A stretch of 64,000 nucleotides of DNA from Mytilus trossulus (taxonomy: Eukaryota; Mollusca; Bivalvia; Mytilida; Mytilidae), in assembly GCF_036588685.1 (NCBI RefSeq), contig NC_086382.1:3695001-3759000 (forward strand), given 5' to 3'. The first letter of the stretch is position 1; every line of letters begins with the position of its first letter. Both the position numbers and the translations under genes were made by a program. This document shows, piece by piece, positions 44,242-56,430 of the stretch. The notes under the pieces were generated by a model. The model did no database searches. It saw only the letters and a program-made list of their open reading frames with translations, and was not told the origin of the DNA.

Positions 44242-45490
44242 TCAAGATTCAAGATTCAAGATACTTTATTTCTTATAAAACCAAGTTAATGGTACAAAGA
44301 AAGATATTTTTACATATATAATAACATACAGATTTTGCGCGTGACAAGTTTGCACAAAAACGAGCAACAAGAATGAGAGATTGGTGATCAACCTGGAGAG
44401 CATACTTCTATATTATAATTGATAATTCTAATTAATTTACACAAATTTTTCAATACACGAATATTTTTTGAAATAAATAAAGTGCCGAATTTCAAAACAT
44501 TTACTCGGCTTACATAGTAAGGTTTACGAAAAGCTCTTCTACTTTCTGTTAGAGCTGTACAGTTTAAAATATAGTGAAATTCATCACCTATCTCATGAGA
44601 GTTACAAAGTCCACAGTACCTTTCCTGTCTAATAATTCTACGCCCTTTACCGGTTTTTTTATACAAATCAACCATTCGAAAGTAAATCCACCATCTAAGT
44701 TAAGTTTATATATATATATTTATATAGAATATTTGTCATTTTACTATCGGAACTGTTTACAATATTAGACCAAAAAGATACCATACGGTGTTCCACATAT
44801 ACTGACATAGGATATGCGCCTAGCTCTCCATATACCATAAAGCTTGGGGTTGATTTTTTCAAGTTTAACAAAAGTTTACAAAACTTCAAATGCACTCTTT
44901 CTTTTTCATCAGTATTACTAAATCCCCAAATTTCACAACCATATAGCAATATAGGCCTTACAATTTTATCAAAAAGATCGTACTGACATTTAACTGTCAG
45001 GTTATGTAAGCGGCCTTTTTTTTTAGGAACTTCATACATAGCTTTGGTGGCTTTACTAATGAGTTGATTTTTATCACTTTTAAAACTACCCGTTTTGGAA
45101 AAAATAATGCCTAAATATGAAATATCCTTGACAATTTCTAAATCATTACCAGCAATTGTAAAATTTAATTTGTTTGTCAATCTACCATTAACAAAAATAA
45201 CAATTTTGTTTTGGTTGGATTAACTTTCAGTTTCCATATATCACAGTATTCATCAAATGTATTTAGCTGCTGTTGAAGATCTTGTGCAGTTTGAGAAAAT
45301 AAAACAGTATCGTCTGCATAAAGTAATACATAAAGTTTCAAGTAAATAATAATTTGTTCTTCTATTTCATTTGTCACCGTGTTTAGACCTATTACATCAT
45401 TTCTATGACAAAAATCTTCCAAGTCATTCAGATACAAAGAAAAAAGAAAAGGAGATAAATTTTCTCCTTGTCTAACACCTATATTATCAT
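44242..45490 (-). pseudogene. LINE (non-LTR retrotransposon) fragment, reverse transcriptase
   Basis: On the minus strand from 45490: GVRQGENLSPFLFSLYLNDL, then the catalytic palm motif YADDTVLFS (~45310), then KLKVNPTKTK. After a frameshift near 45180 it continues with SYLGIIFSKTG, PILLYGCEIWG and a thumb-like region. After another shift near 44690, a zinc-knuckle-like CGLCNSHEIGDEFHYILNC (C-C-H-C, ~44590) follows. The order is that of the C-terminal half of a LINE polyprotein. The 3' end carries AATAAAGTATC and a (TTGAATC)n tail at 44242-44275. 5'-truncated and frameshifted, so dead; clade not determined. Confidence 0.85.
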
Positions 45491-45494
45491 ATTA

Positions 45495-45720
45495 TGATCA
45501 GCATTGTCTGGTTGTATGCAAGCGTGTTCCATTGATTCTAGTGCGGTAGGTCGTGGGTTTTAACCCCGGTAGGTCAAACCAATGACTTTAAAATTGATAG
45601 AATAATTTGTCCAGGTATAGGTCTTCCAACAGAATAATGTGTCCAGGTATGTCTTCCAGTGGAATGTTTACAGATAACTTGTGATCACTTGTGACATTAG
45701 AACGTCAAAAATCCGGTTAA
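45495..45720 (+). repeat. tRNA-derived SINE-like element
   Basis: GGTTGTATGCAAGCGTGTTC, then TGCGGTAGGTCGTGGG and GGGTTTTAACCCC, which approximates a pol III B box (GGTTCGAATCC). A tRNA-unrelated body follows with a duplicated GTCCAGGTAT.GTCTTCCA block. The head abuts the truncated LINE. The A box is poorly preserved. Confidence 0.55.
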
Positions 45721-45934
45721 GTAATAATGTTGGTCTATTTTTCTATGTACCTATTCTTATGGTTAATGATTATGTATAATACATATATTATTATCGATGC
45801 TCGTCTTTTAGAAGCTTATAACTTGCTGTTGGACATACATATATATATATATACATACATAAGAACGTGTGTTGAAGCTTTTCGATAGTACAGGTCACAG
45901 GAGAATCGGAAAGTTTTAGTTGACCAACAGAGAT

Positions 45935-46045
45935 TAAAAAAGAAGATGTAATATGATTGTCAATGAGACAGCTATCCACAAAAGACCAAAATGACATAAA
46001 CATTAACAACTATAGGTCACCGTACGGCCTTCAACAATGAGCAAA
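45935..46045 (+). repeat. family C short copy
   Basis: AAGATGTAATATGATTGTCA, GACAGCTATCCACAAAAGAC, and GGTCACCGTACGGCCTTCAA in order. Confidence 0.7.
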
Positions 46046-46214
46046 CTTTAATATTGAAACTTGATTTGTTACTTACTAGGCTAGTTAATGCAAAAAACCG
46101 CATTTCTGTTACATTTTTTATTTTTTTATTATAGATTGTAATGCTGGAAAAAGCTTCTCCCGTTTCAGGCACCCGAACCACCCTAAAAAAAAAGCCCAAA
46201 AATTACATTTAGAG

Positions 46215-47010
46215 CAAATGGGTAAAACAAATACCAAGTCTAGACCGATCTGCACTGAAATTTTCAGATCAATCGGACAACTGGTTGTTGGGTTGCTTTT
46301 CCCTAATTGGTAATGTTAAGGAAATTTTGCCGTTTTTATGCCCCGTTTATGGGCATTATGTTTTCTGGTCTGTGCGTCCGTTCGGACGTCCAATTAACTT
46401 GAAACTTAGAACACATGTTCCCTGTGATATGTTCTTTATGATCTTAATGCCAAATTAGAGATTTCCCCCCATTCTCACGGTCCATAAAACATATAAAATG
46501 ATAGTGCCGATGGGGCATCCGTGTACAATTGACACATTCGTGTTGTTTATGTTATAGATAGAGATAAACTGTTAACAACAATAATGTTCAGCAAAGTCAG
46601 ATCTACAAATAAGTCAAATGACCAAACTGGGCAGTTGACCCCTTCATGAGTAATTGTCCTTTGTAGTCAATTTTACCATTTTTTGTCCTGTTGAATTATT
46701 TGTAGATCTTACTTTACTGAACATTATTGCTGTTTACGGTTTATCTCTATCTATAATAACATACAAGATAATAATCAAAAATGGCAACAACAAAAATACC
46801 AATTCAGGGGCAGCAACCCAACAATGGGTTGTCTTATTTGTCTGAATTTTAAGGCTTGACCTGATGAACATGTTAACCCCTTTGTCAGATTTGCTCTAAA
46901 TGTTTTGGTTTCAGAGATATATGCCAAAATCTACATTTTACCCCTTTTTCATTTTTAGTCATAGCAGCCATCTTGGTTGGCAGGCCAGGTCATCAGACGT
47001 ATTTTTTTTT
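46215..47010. repeat. family A fragments in palindromic arrangement, with family B inserted
   Basis: 46240-46335 and 46550-46665 are minus-orientation family A text; 46335-46550 is a family B copy inserted between them. From ~46675 to 47010 the same family A text runs in plus orientation (ACTGAACATTATTGCTG, AGGGGCAGCAACCCAACAA). The junction near 46670 is therefore the centre of an inverted repeat. Confidence 0.65.
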
Positions 47011-48620
47011 AACAAGATGCCCCAACAAGGACCTTTGGTTAACTTTTGCTTAGTAATTGTAGAGAACATGTTAGTTCACAAGGTGAAAATCCGAATGGAA
47101 ATGTGTCATCATATCCCAGAGTCAATATTTCGACTCCAAGCACTAGTTTTAGCTGTTTTTCTTTCTTATCATGCTTAATGCAGTATACTTAGCGTACTAA
47201 TCAGTATATACAAATTTAAGAGTCTAGTTCCACTTTGCTGTGCTTGAAACACTGACAGGACCACAAAGGCTGTTTTCAAATAGTTTAAAAGAGGCTTGGA
47301 TATAAAACGATGTATGACAATAAAGAGTGTCATAGGGACCCATTTTGTATTTTGTTAGTAACTGGTAAAATAAAACACATATTTAAATACAGACTTGATT
47401 GGACTGTTGGAAATTAACCATTAAATGTTAGATACATACACCCTGCACACATTAATACTGCATTCTAAGACTGATAAAAACCACATGAGAATAATCTACA
47501 AACTTGACAGCAAAGATACAGAAGAAACATTAGACCAACAAATTTATAAAAATTAAGACTTGAAAGCAAATTTTCTCAGAATGAAAGAAACATTAATTAA
47601 GTGTAAGTGTGTTGATCACTGCAATTATAACTAAGTTAATGCTGTTAAAATTGATGAAAAGCTGCAACCCTATCTAGTCACTGAGAAGTGCTACAATGTT
47701 TATATATAAGCAGCACATAATCAGTAACAAGAAAGGCTGTTAACTTGTTAATTTTTGACAGCAGTACTTTTAGAAGTTAAAATGTTTACTCCAGATTTTT
47801 GAAGAAAATAAGAACTACACAAAAGGAAAAAGAAAACTGCACTTCCATTAGACCAGTACATCAAGCCCTTATAAAGAAATTAACATTCTCTCCCCAACTA
47901 CTTTACATACAACTCTCAATATAACCCTCATCTACTCAATTTTTTCCTTTTTCTCCCTATAGAACATATATCCATACATACCACTCGCATTATTTACCCT
48001 CATCCTCCCTCCATTTCTTTCTTATCCATATCAACCTTAACCACCTATATTGGCCTACTCTGTGTGTTAAATATCCCAATGAAAGTGTTAGTTAATGAAA
48101 AGATTTTAATCATGAAGTACCAGGCATGGAAGAATGAAAAATTTCAATACTGAAAAGAAGATCTAAACTTTTCATGTTTTTTTTAATATTGAGCTAATTT
48201 TGAGTTGTAGTTTTTATTTCAATATCAAATGGTTATCATTATTTTCAAAATTAAGGTAACAGCCAAAGTTACAATAAGCCAAAATGTGTGATGTAAATTT
48301 CATTTAAAGAAATTATCCTTGGATAACCATTTTGCAGCCAAAATATATATTTAATTGAAAGGTGTAAAAAATATTTAAAAATGAAAAAAAATAGTCTAAT
48401 TGAAAGCAAAAATTGCCAAAAGTGATAAAAATGCCAAATGGTACAAAAGTACCTGTCTGCTAATGTACTAGCCAGCTGACCTGAGGGTTATCTGGACTTT
48501 AAGGTGCTAGTTCACCGAAACAAATGGCCGCAGTGACCACCCGTCTCTTCCTTTCGGAGTACCAATTTTAGAGTCTCTGATTTGACAAAAGCATGACTTA
48601 TACAGCCAATATGAAAAACC
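47011..48620. other. no recognised gene
   Basis: AT-rich sequence with no motif-bearing frame or familiar repeat noticed. Confidence 0.35.
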
Positions 48621-48629
48621 TGACCCATT

Positions 48630-49215
48630 TTACAAATTAAAAAAAACCATCCCCAATTAAAATTTCAATAAAAAGTTAAAAACACCCCCAATTAAAATTT
48701 GAATAAAAGATAAAAACATTCCCAATTAAAATTTAGATAAAAAATTAAAAACATTCCCAATTAAAATTTGAATAAAAGATAAAAACATCCCCAATTAAAA
48801 TTTAGATAAAAAATTAAAAACATCCCCAATTAAAATTTGAATAAAAGATAAAAACATCCCCAATTAAAATATGGATAAAAATTAAAACATCCCCAATTAA
48901 AATTTAAATAAAAGATAAAAACATCCCCAATTAAAATATGGATAAAAATTAAAACATCCCCAATTAAAATTTAAATAAAAGATAAAAACATCCCCAATTA
49001 AAATATGGATAAAACCCAATAAAAATTTGAATAAAAGATAAAATAAATCCCCAATAAAAATTGGATTAAAAGATAAAAACATCTCCAATTAAAATATGGA
49101 TAAAAAGATAAAAACTTCCCCAAATTAAATTTTGGATAAAAATTAAAAACATCCCCAGTTAAAATATGGATAAAAAGATAAAAACTTCCCCCAATTAAAA
49201 TTTGGATAAAAACAT
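48630..49215 (+). repeat. minisatellite, CATCCCCAATTAAAATTTG units
   Basis: About 17 units of ~33 bp: ACATCCCCAATTAAAAT plus a variable TT(A/G)(A/G)ATAAAA(GAT)AAAA part. Alternating long and short variants give a partial higher-order period near 66 bp. Frames reading through (NWGCF-type peptides) are not coding. Confidence 0.9.
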
Positions 49216-49273
49216 ATTGACATAGCCACGGGGCTCTGCCAAACTTGTACCAGTAAAGGCGATACATGGTACA

Positions 49274-49430
49274 CAGTCTGACCAAGTCGCCCTTGGTCAC
49301 GGTCCAACTGAGTGATCGATCTCACTCAGTTTATGCATGGTACAAAGAAAAGGTTAAGACCACGACTCGGTCGCAGTCTGACCAAGTCACCCTTGGTCTG
49401 ACGGTCAGGGTCCAACTGAGTGATCTATCT
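49274..49430 (+). repeat. duplicated hairpin block, 100-bp spacing
   Basis: CAGTCTGACCAAGTC(G/A)CCCTTGGTC and GGTCCAACTGAGTGATC occur at 49274 and exactly 100 bp later. Each copy has a GACCAAG/CTTGGTC hairpin (49280-49298, 49380-49398). The first also has AACTGAGTGA/TCACTCAGTT (49306-49331). Confidence 0.75.
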
Positions 49431-49530
49431 CCCTCTGTTCATACCAGTACTAGCAGATACTTGATATGTATGGTGGGGACGTTACTATACCTAAATGGGA
49501 GGTATAGTATCTGTGAACCCTAAACATAGA

Positions 49531-50498
49531 TGGCGACTTAACTTCCCATACATGTAATCAAGTATCCAATGCTATTACTGATAAGTTATATTATGTTTAT
49601 AAAATAACCAATGAAAAACTGTAACCACAATAATAAGATAAAAAACATTTGCATCAAAGTTTCCTGTGGTAAGAAGTGAAATATTTCTTTTATACAAGTT
49701 CAAATGTACTAAGTAGTCCAGTTATAGTTGGTTTCCTTGAAGGCTTTCAAAATGCTCAAAGAAGATGTCGACTTTTGAATAAATACAATGTGACAGTAAC
49801 TCAACAATAGAGTAAAAAAAAAAAAAAAAAGCTATGAAAATCTCAAAGTACAGTCTTTCCCAATAAACGATAATTACTAAAGGTATCTTTTTATTTTTGC
49901 CTTGCAAGTCTTTGCATGAAAAATGTCACATTTATGTCATACAAATGCTAGTCAGATTACCTCCACATAGCTTTGAAATAACAATCAAATGTTGATTATT
50001 GTCTTAAGACAATGTACCTTCATTTTAAAGTTATATATTGTGCACAAAACAACAGGTCATGATATTCTTGATCCGAGGTTACACAAGGGTCAAATGACAG
50101 ACAATGTTATTACTATATACTAATAGTACAAATTAGTAGGTACATCTTTCATGCTGTAGGTGTTAACAAAACATGATACAATTTCAAATGCAGAAACCAT
50201 TATGGCCTGATCTATGTAAAAAAAAAAGCGAAAAAAACCCACTTCGAAATGATTACCATTGAATTAAAAGTGAACCTCAAAATCAACAGGAATCACCATA
50301 CCCCTAAACAAAATTCAGCAGATGGAGAGTTGTCTCATTGGCACTCATAACACATCTTCTCATAGTCTTATTGGCACTCATACCACATCTTCTCATATCT
50401 ATGGAATGACTTTACCATAAAGGGATAAATATAACTTGAAATATTATTACAAGTAAATACCAGCTTTCAGTCATGTGTGGTCTGACCCAGCCAGGGAT
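49531..50498. other. no gene; family C fragment
   Basis: 50320-50405 holds two partial minus-orientation family C ends (TTGGCACTCATA.CACATCTTCTCAT twice). The rest is AT-rich without recognised features. Confidence 0.45.
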
Positions 50499-50895
50499 TT
50501 AAGGAAGCTGGCTTGTCATGTTTTGGACTTTTTGTCAGATTTTCGGAATCCTCTGGTTTTATCCATTTAAATGCCTTGAAAAAATTTGTCCGGTGACCCC
50601 CATTTTTCTTTTTGAAATTCTTTAACATGTATAATGATAAGCCATCTGTAAAGTTCTTATAAAATTTTAATTACTTTTAACAGTTTTGTAGAACTTTAAC
50701 TTGTCAATGATAAAGCTATAAAAAGTCAAGAGAGAATATTTTCCCGCCAAAATTTCAATGGCTCATATCTCGAAAACAAGCACGGTGACCTATATATTTT
50801 TTTTGCTTTTTGGATTCCTTTATTAATTCCTTATCAATATAAACTAGTGTTTTGAAAAGTTAATTACTTTGAAACTGAGAAGCGAGCTCCCTTAA
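50499..50895. mobile_element. TTAA-type MITE, 0.4 kb
   Basis: TTAA-GGAAGCTGGCTT at 50499 is inverted with AAGCGAGCTCCC-TTAA ending 50895. The interior GTCCGGTGACCCCCATTTTT resembles the element at 20141-20751 in opposite orientation. Non-coding. Confidence 0.65.
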
Positions 50896-52231
50896 ACTCA
50901 AAACTCTTCCTCTCAAAATAACTGAAACACTTAGATTATTTCTAAAAAGCGGAACAAAATATTATTTTAATAATATTTTAAAGAAACATAAAAAAGTTCC
51001 AACTAAATATGTTATTTATTAAAATGAGTAATGATTCATGTAGCAATCACCTAATATAATACTGTTACTTAAGACATATGAATATGGCAATATTGAAAAA
51101 AAATACATCCTGCTTTAAAAAAAACCTCATACATTGTAGGGAAGAATCATAGGTGTTTAATTGTTACAGAAATTTCAACTTTACAATCGTTATAAACTAG
51201 CAAGCAGGGAAATTAGTTCATTTTATTCCACTTGATAATAGTAAATAGTAAAACAAATAATATATGACATTTTTTGTGACTACTAAACATACAAGTAAAA
51301 CAATACTAGCATTCTATAAAATATACCATTCCTTCTAATGCAAATATGAAATACTATTTGACATTGGTTTTAAACTATTGCAAAAGAATTCACTTACAAA
51401 AATCAAGAGGAGCAATGTTCAATTTCATAGACAGGGTGTTAAATATTTTAAATCTAAAAAAATTTGAAGTCACAGGATTTACCATTAAATTTTAAAACAA
51501 GTTAAATCTTCTTTTCTACAAAAAACAAGAGTTGTCTCCTATTTGTTTTAGCCTTATGAAAAACTGTTACCAAACTGAAAGATCCTACAAATATGGGAGA
51601 TAACTCATTAAACTTAAGGTGAAGTCATAATTGGGAGGAAGGGGTGTTTAATATTAGATAATATTGAGAATGGAAGCACTTTTGTAGATGATAACGACGT
51701 AAATATAGTTTGAAATCCCAATGTCAGACCAAACCACTTAATGCATTATCTAGACCTGTTTACAAGCCAATTTTTTTACAGAACTACAATACTGTCATCT
51801 TACTTTATTTACATCTTATATAGCATATCTAACAACAAATATATAACAAATATATATAAAACTAATACATTCCAATTTATTGCAGGCCTTCCATACAGTT
51901 AACAAAACTAGCTCATATGAAGAGATACAAAAGTGTATTCCCTCCCCTTTACCCTAAAACTCGGCCTGCTAGTTTCCATTCCTCACAACTTATGCTCAGT
52001 TTGTTAAATTCAAAAACAAGTTAAATCTTCTATTTGCATTAGCCTTATCATGAACTATCAAAATATCAAAAGTACCTACAAATATGGGAGATAACTCATT
52101 AAACTCAAGGAGTAGTTATCTATACTACATGTAAATTGGATGAGAGTTGTCTCATTGTCACCAATTTCACATCTTCTTATATCTATATACCTATAAAAGG
52201 ATAGTAGAGCGTAAGGACAGGAGTAAAACAA
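50896..52231. other. no gene; short internal duplication
   Basis: ATATGGGAGATAACTCATTAAACT occurs at ~51593 and again at ~52082, each preceded by a related GTTAAATCTTCT..GCCTTAT block: an old ~490-bp duplication. 52138-52195 is a family C end. Confidence 0.45.
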
Positions 52232-52258
52232 CCCCCCCCCCCCCCCCCCCCCCCCCCC
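52232..52258 (+). repeat. poly-C run, 27 bases
   Basis: Uninterrupted C run. Length is likely unstable in cloning, sequencing and assembly. Confidence 0.9.
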
Positions 52259-53698
52259 AAACTGAAAGGGCATAAAAATAGATTTAAACCAATGGTAGCT
52301 GATTGTTCTCAAACGTCACATCAAAGTCTTACATTAAACACCTAGCAATCAAAGTCTTACATTAAACACCTAGTACATGTATTAACTAAGACCATATAGG
52401 GGGAACTGTAGGCCTATGAAATTCGAATGTAATCAACATATCTGGTTTAAAAGAATAAATCTTTACAACTGGCTCTCACCCTCTTTCTTTCTATCTCTCT
52501 CTTTTATTTGTATTATACATGTACTACATATTTGTTTGTCAATTAGTGTTTCCAAGTTCCTCAGATCAACAGAATCCATTCTTCCTCTGCTTCAGATGAT
52601 TTTTAAATTAACAAGCACGCTTTGTCTACAAATAGAAAATAACATTTCATTCAAAACATAAACTAAAATTCACAAAATAATATAAAAATGTTGATGTCAG
52701 AAGATATTTACATTTTATCCATATATGGGGTAACCAGGAGATAGAGGCTATAGAAATTCTTCATATAAAGCAGTTCAGAATTGTATTAAATCTTATTGCA
52801 TCTTAAGTATGAAATGCCGCCATTGTACTTATATTTTACTTCAGATTTGTTTAAAATAAACATGTCAATTTTTTCAGGCACCATTGGATTGAAATTTTTC
52901 ATTCAACCAAAGATTTGATGGATATGGACAATATGCCTTCAAGCTAGTTTAATCCTGCCACACTCTGTATGTGCCTGTAATTCAGTGGTTAATGTTTGTT
53001 GCTGTGTTTTGTTCATTATTTTGGACATGAATAAGGCAGTTTGTTTTCGATTTTTTTTTAATTTTTTTGTACAATTTTCATTTTTTAGCCCATTTATAGC
53101 TGACTATGTGGTATGGGTTTTACTCATTTTTGAAGGCAGAATTGTGACCTATAGCTGTTAATTTATATGTCATTTGGTTTCTTGTGGAGAGTTTTCAAAA
53201 TTGCAATCATACCACATCTTCATATTTTTATATCTGTAATAAGGTATTGTATTATTATAGAAGTAATAAAATTGAATGTTCATTATCTTTAATATTACCT
53301 TGAAACAAGGATTTAATGTAACCGTCAACATACATACCTTAAGTTGGTATTATTTTACATCCAGGTCCTACTTTCCATCAATTTTCCTTCAGTAAATCAT
53401 TTACGTATTTTTAAAATATCCAGGATAACTGAAGAAAAAAAATTGAATCCATAACTGTAATAGTTTTAAACACTTAATGAAGGCCGTATGTTGACCAATA
53501 GTTGTTAACTTATATATCTTTTAGTCTCTGGTGGAGTTAGTTGTCTCATTGGCAATTATACCAATCTTATTTCGATATCTATACATGTATATGGAATTTA
53601 GTCAATAAATTAACATCTAATCATAGCAGTTAAATAAGATACAATATTGCTAAAGTGACATATAGGTCCAATGGGCCAGGTGTAAATATCAAATTGCT
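52259..53698. repeat. no gene; two family C ends
   Basis: Minus-orientation family C ends lie at 53130-53240 and 53480-53590 (GGCCGTATGTTGACC, TTGTCTCATTGGCAATTATA). Elsewhere AT-rich with no supported gene. Confidence 0.45.
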
Positions 53699-54474
53699 AT
53701 GTATATGTTCCAGACCATATGAGTATTTGGACTGTACGCGTACAGTCCGGACCGTATACATATACTCATACGGTCCGACCATACACGTTCGGTCGGACGG
53801 TATGCGTATACGCATACGGTCGAGTACGAGCTGACCATACATGTTATTTGATCATATGGGTTAAATTGAAACAATCTTTATTTTTAGTTTTACAAATTGT
53901 TATTGATAATTTATTACAATTAGATAGATAAAATGAACAAACGAACAATTGAAATTTGGTATTTGTTTAATTGTACACCTGAATCCTATTTTGGTACTCT
54001 CGCCCAAGGTGACACAATTCAAGAAACGTAATATTTTTAGCATTTTCATGTATGCAGTTTACATGGTTTATGCATGTTCTTTTGTATTTGTATTTTTTGG
54101 TAAAGTTGCTAAATATTCTAAAACAATCAATTGAACTCCCACTTTATGTTTACTTTCGATATCTTTAATTTCAGTGATCATAATACAATTTTAATGTATT
54201 ACTGATTGACATGCTTAATACCAGAGATTAACATTTTTAATGAGAGTGAATTAAAAAAAGGTAAAATATAAAGTTTTTATTTCAATTACAATTGAACTTT
54301 TTTTATATTAATTTGATATTTAAGTTATGTTGATCTGCTATATGCATTTGTATCTAATAAACTTTGCTAACTTTTGAATATTAGTCAGACTGTACGCGTA
54401 CGGTCCGACCGTATGAGTATTTTGAAAAAGTATGCATACAGTCCAGACCCATACGGTCTGGAACATATATACAT
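53699..54474. mobile_element. palindrome-rich inverted-repeat element
   Basis: ATGTATATGTTCCAGACC (53699-53716) is inverted with 54455-54474 apart from a 2-bp TA insertion. Just inside the left end are a perfect 20-bp palindrome (53729-53748), a GTCCGACC/GGTCGGAC hairpin (53773-53798) and an 18-bp palindrome, GTATGCGTATACGCATAC (53800-53817). Related text (TGTACGCGTACGGTCC) lies at 54391-54420. The middle is AT-rich and non-coding. Confidence 0.7.
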
Positions 54475-55130
54475 GTAATTGTTTAGATGTATGTTATGAT
54501 TCACATGTCACTATAATAAATTATAACTTATAACTTACTAATACATAACATTTTATCTAATAAATATACATGCATATTATCATGGCATAATAATAATATA
54601 CTTCTTAATTTACTAGGCTAATTCTTGTGAATTTTTATAGTTTTTTATTTTTAGTTTATGCATGATTTTTTTTTTCCACCTATGAATTCTTATTTGTAAT
54701 ACATATTTTGGTCATAACTGTTAATTGTGACCTGTGGAGCAGGAACAGTGTACCCTTCCTATTCTTTCAGGAGCACCATTGTTAAAATTCTACATTTTGT
54801 TGGGTTGATATTATATAAAGGGGTCATCAATAATTGTCAACCATTTTCCAAAGTGTACAAAACAGGGTATACATATACACTTTTTCAGACCCCCTACCCT
54901 CCCTTAAAAAGTATACATCAACCATTTTCAGATTTCAAGACAAGATTCAATCATTCTTAAAAAAAAATTAAGATCAAGTCTATTATAGTTAAGTTTAATA
55001 TAGAAACTTGCATTGAAAATAACTGAAACATATCAGACTGTTTTATTTGATAAATAAAAAAATGCATACTTTAAAGATGTTGAAATTTTTTTTACCACCC
55101 TCCCTGGTTAGGGTTAGATTGCTCCCTTAG
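54475..55130. other. no recognised feature
   Basis: AT-rich sequence with no motif-bearing frame. Confidence 0.35.
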
Positions 55131-55966
55131 AAAGGAGTAGGTCCGGTAAGGACCAATTTTGGCCTCAAATTTCAGGTTCATCTGAAGAAAGATTTTGACC
55201 ACTTTTTAAACACTTAAGGTGGTACCCAACACTTTCACTAAAATTAATTTGGCTCGTTTAATTTTCATAAAATTTTGTCAAAGTATTTACTTTGACACTT
55301 TAACAAAAATATAAAAATTTATAAAATTTTGAACCAACGGTCTTGTCAGAAAAATTGCACTGGTTATATAGCAATTTGACCATCACCACTTTTGATCATT
55401 GAGAAGCTTAATATTCCTTTTACAACACAACGTAATTAAAACATTTAGCTGACTTTACAGAGTTATCTCCCTGTAGTGTTAGGTACCACCTTAAGTGTCT
55501 ATTTCATTTGATTCAAATAGTAAATGTGAAAGATTTTAATTGATTTAGTCATTAAAAACGATCCGATTTGAAAAATCTACCAAATATGCCGAAAAAATGT
55601 CACTTTTCAAATGGTTTTTGTCAAAAATGAAAGTGGCCGCATCCGTGTTCATCCTCAACCTTTATATATGTTATGTATTATCATAAAATACAACTTGCAT
55701 TTCAATATTAAGGATGAACACGAATGGGGCCACTTCCGTTTAACACGAAAACCGTCTAAAATTTAACTAAAATGCTAGAATTATGAAAATTTCAGTAACT
55801 TAGCATGACTTAATGGTGATAGTACCCGATATATGTGCTTTGTATTGTCAAAAACAGCCAATATTTATGTGACTGTCCAATGAATAACTATAAGTTTACA
55901 TTTTAACCATTTTGTAAAACTGCTATATTTTGGGGCCAAAAGGGGTCTTACTGGACCTACTCCTTT
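55131..55966. mobile_element. inverted-repeat element carrying a nested MITE
   Basis: AAAGGAGTAGGTCC (55131) is the exact inverse of GGACCTACTCCTTT (ending 55966), with looser pairing for ~20 bp more. A second inner inverted pair (GTGGCCGCATCCGTGTTCAT near 55633, ATGAACACGAATGGGGCCAC near 55713) lies in the right half. The element is non-coding and is interrupted by the MITE at 55210-55498. Confidence 0.75.
55210..55498. mobile_element. TTAA-type MITE with 24-bp inverted termini
   Basis: ACACTTAAGGTGGTACC (55210) and its inverse ending 55498 match at 23 of 24 positions. TTAA sits four bases inside, so either the termini include ACAC or the target was a palindrome around TTAA. Confidence 0.8.
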
Positions 55967-56430
55967 ATCCCTTTTCTACCCTTAAACAGAATATCAATGA
56001 ACTGTTTTGGTGCTCCATGTTAATTATCTTGTGGAATTATGTAATACTATATCCAAATGTGAATTTATACATCAAAATCATAACTTCTCAAATGAAATGA
56101 TTTAAGACATCTGCTACATGTACCTTATGCATAATTTACCTTGTCTTTTGAATGTCAAAGCTTCATGCAGACCCAGTTGTGATGTTCCTCATATGGGAGA
56201 TTAATCAGTATATAATCATTCTTCCCTTTTACAAGGATAGGTTGTTGACATATTTCTCAATCCCAAACCTGGAGAACCAGAGAATCTTTACTCAAGCTTT
56301 GTTTCCTTTAAATCAATTGAAGACCAAGGCTGACGAGTCATACGACCAAAAATTTCATATCAAGAGTTTTCTTCTCCTAGACATCCTTTCAAGGTTGATG
56401 ACCATCATTCAGCCAGCTATTTAACCCATA
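55967..56430. other. no recognised gene
   Basis: A plus-strand frame at 56152-56424 (90 codons) has no recognised motif, no start or splice context, and is probably chance. Confidence 0.35.

Noticed and set aside
45495-45720. A functional tRNA gene
   Set aside because: Only a B-box-like segment is clear; no acceptor stem or full cloverleaf can be drawn.
56152-56424. 90-codon plus-strand frame
   Set aside because: No motif, no start or splice support; likely chance.
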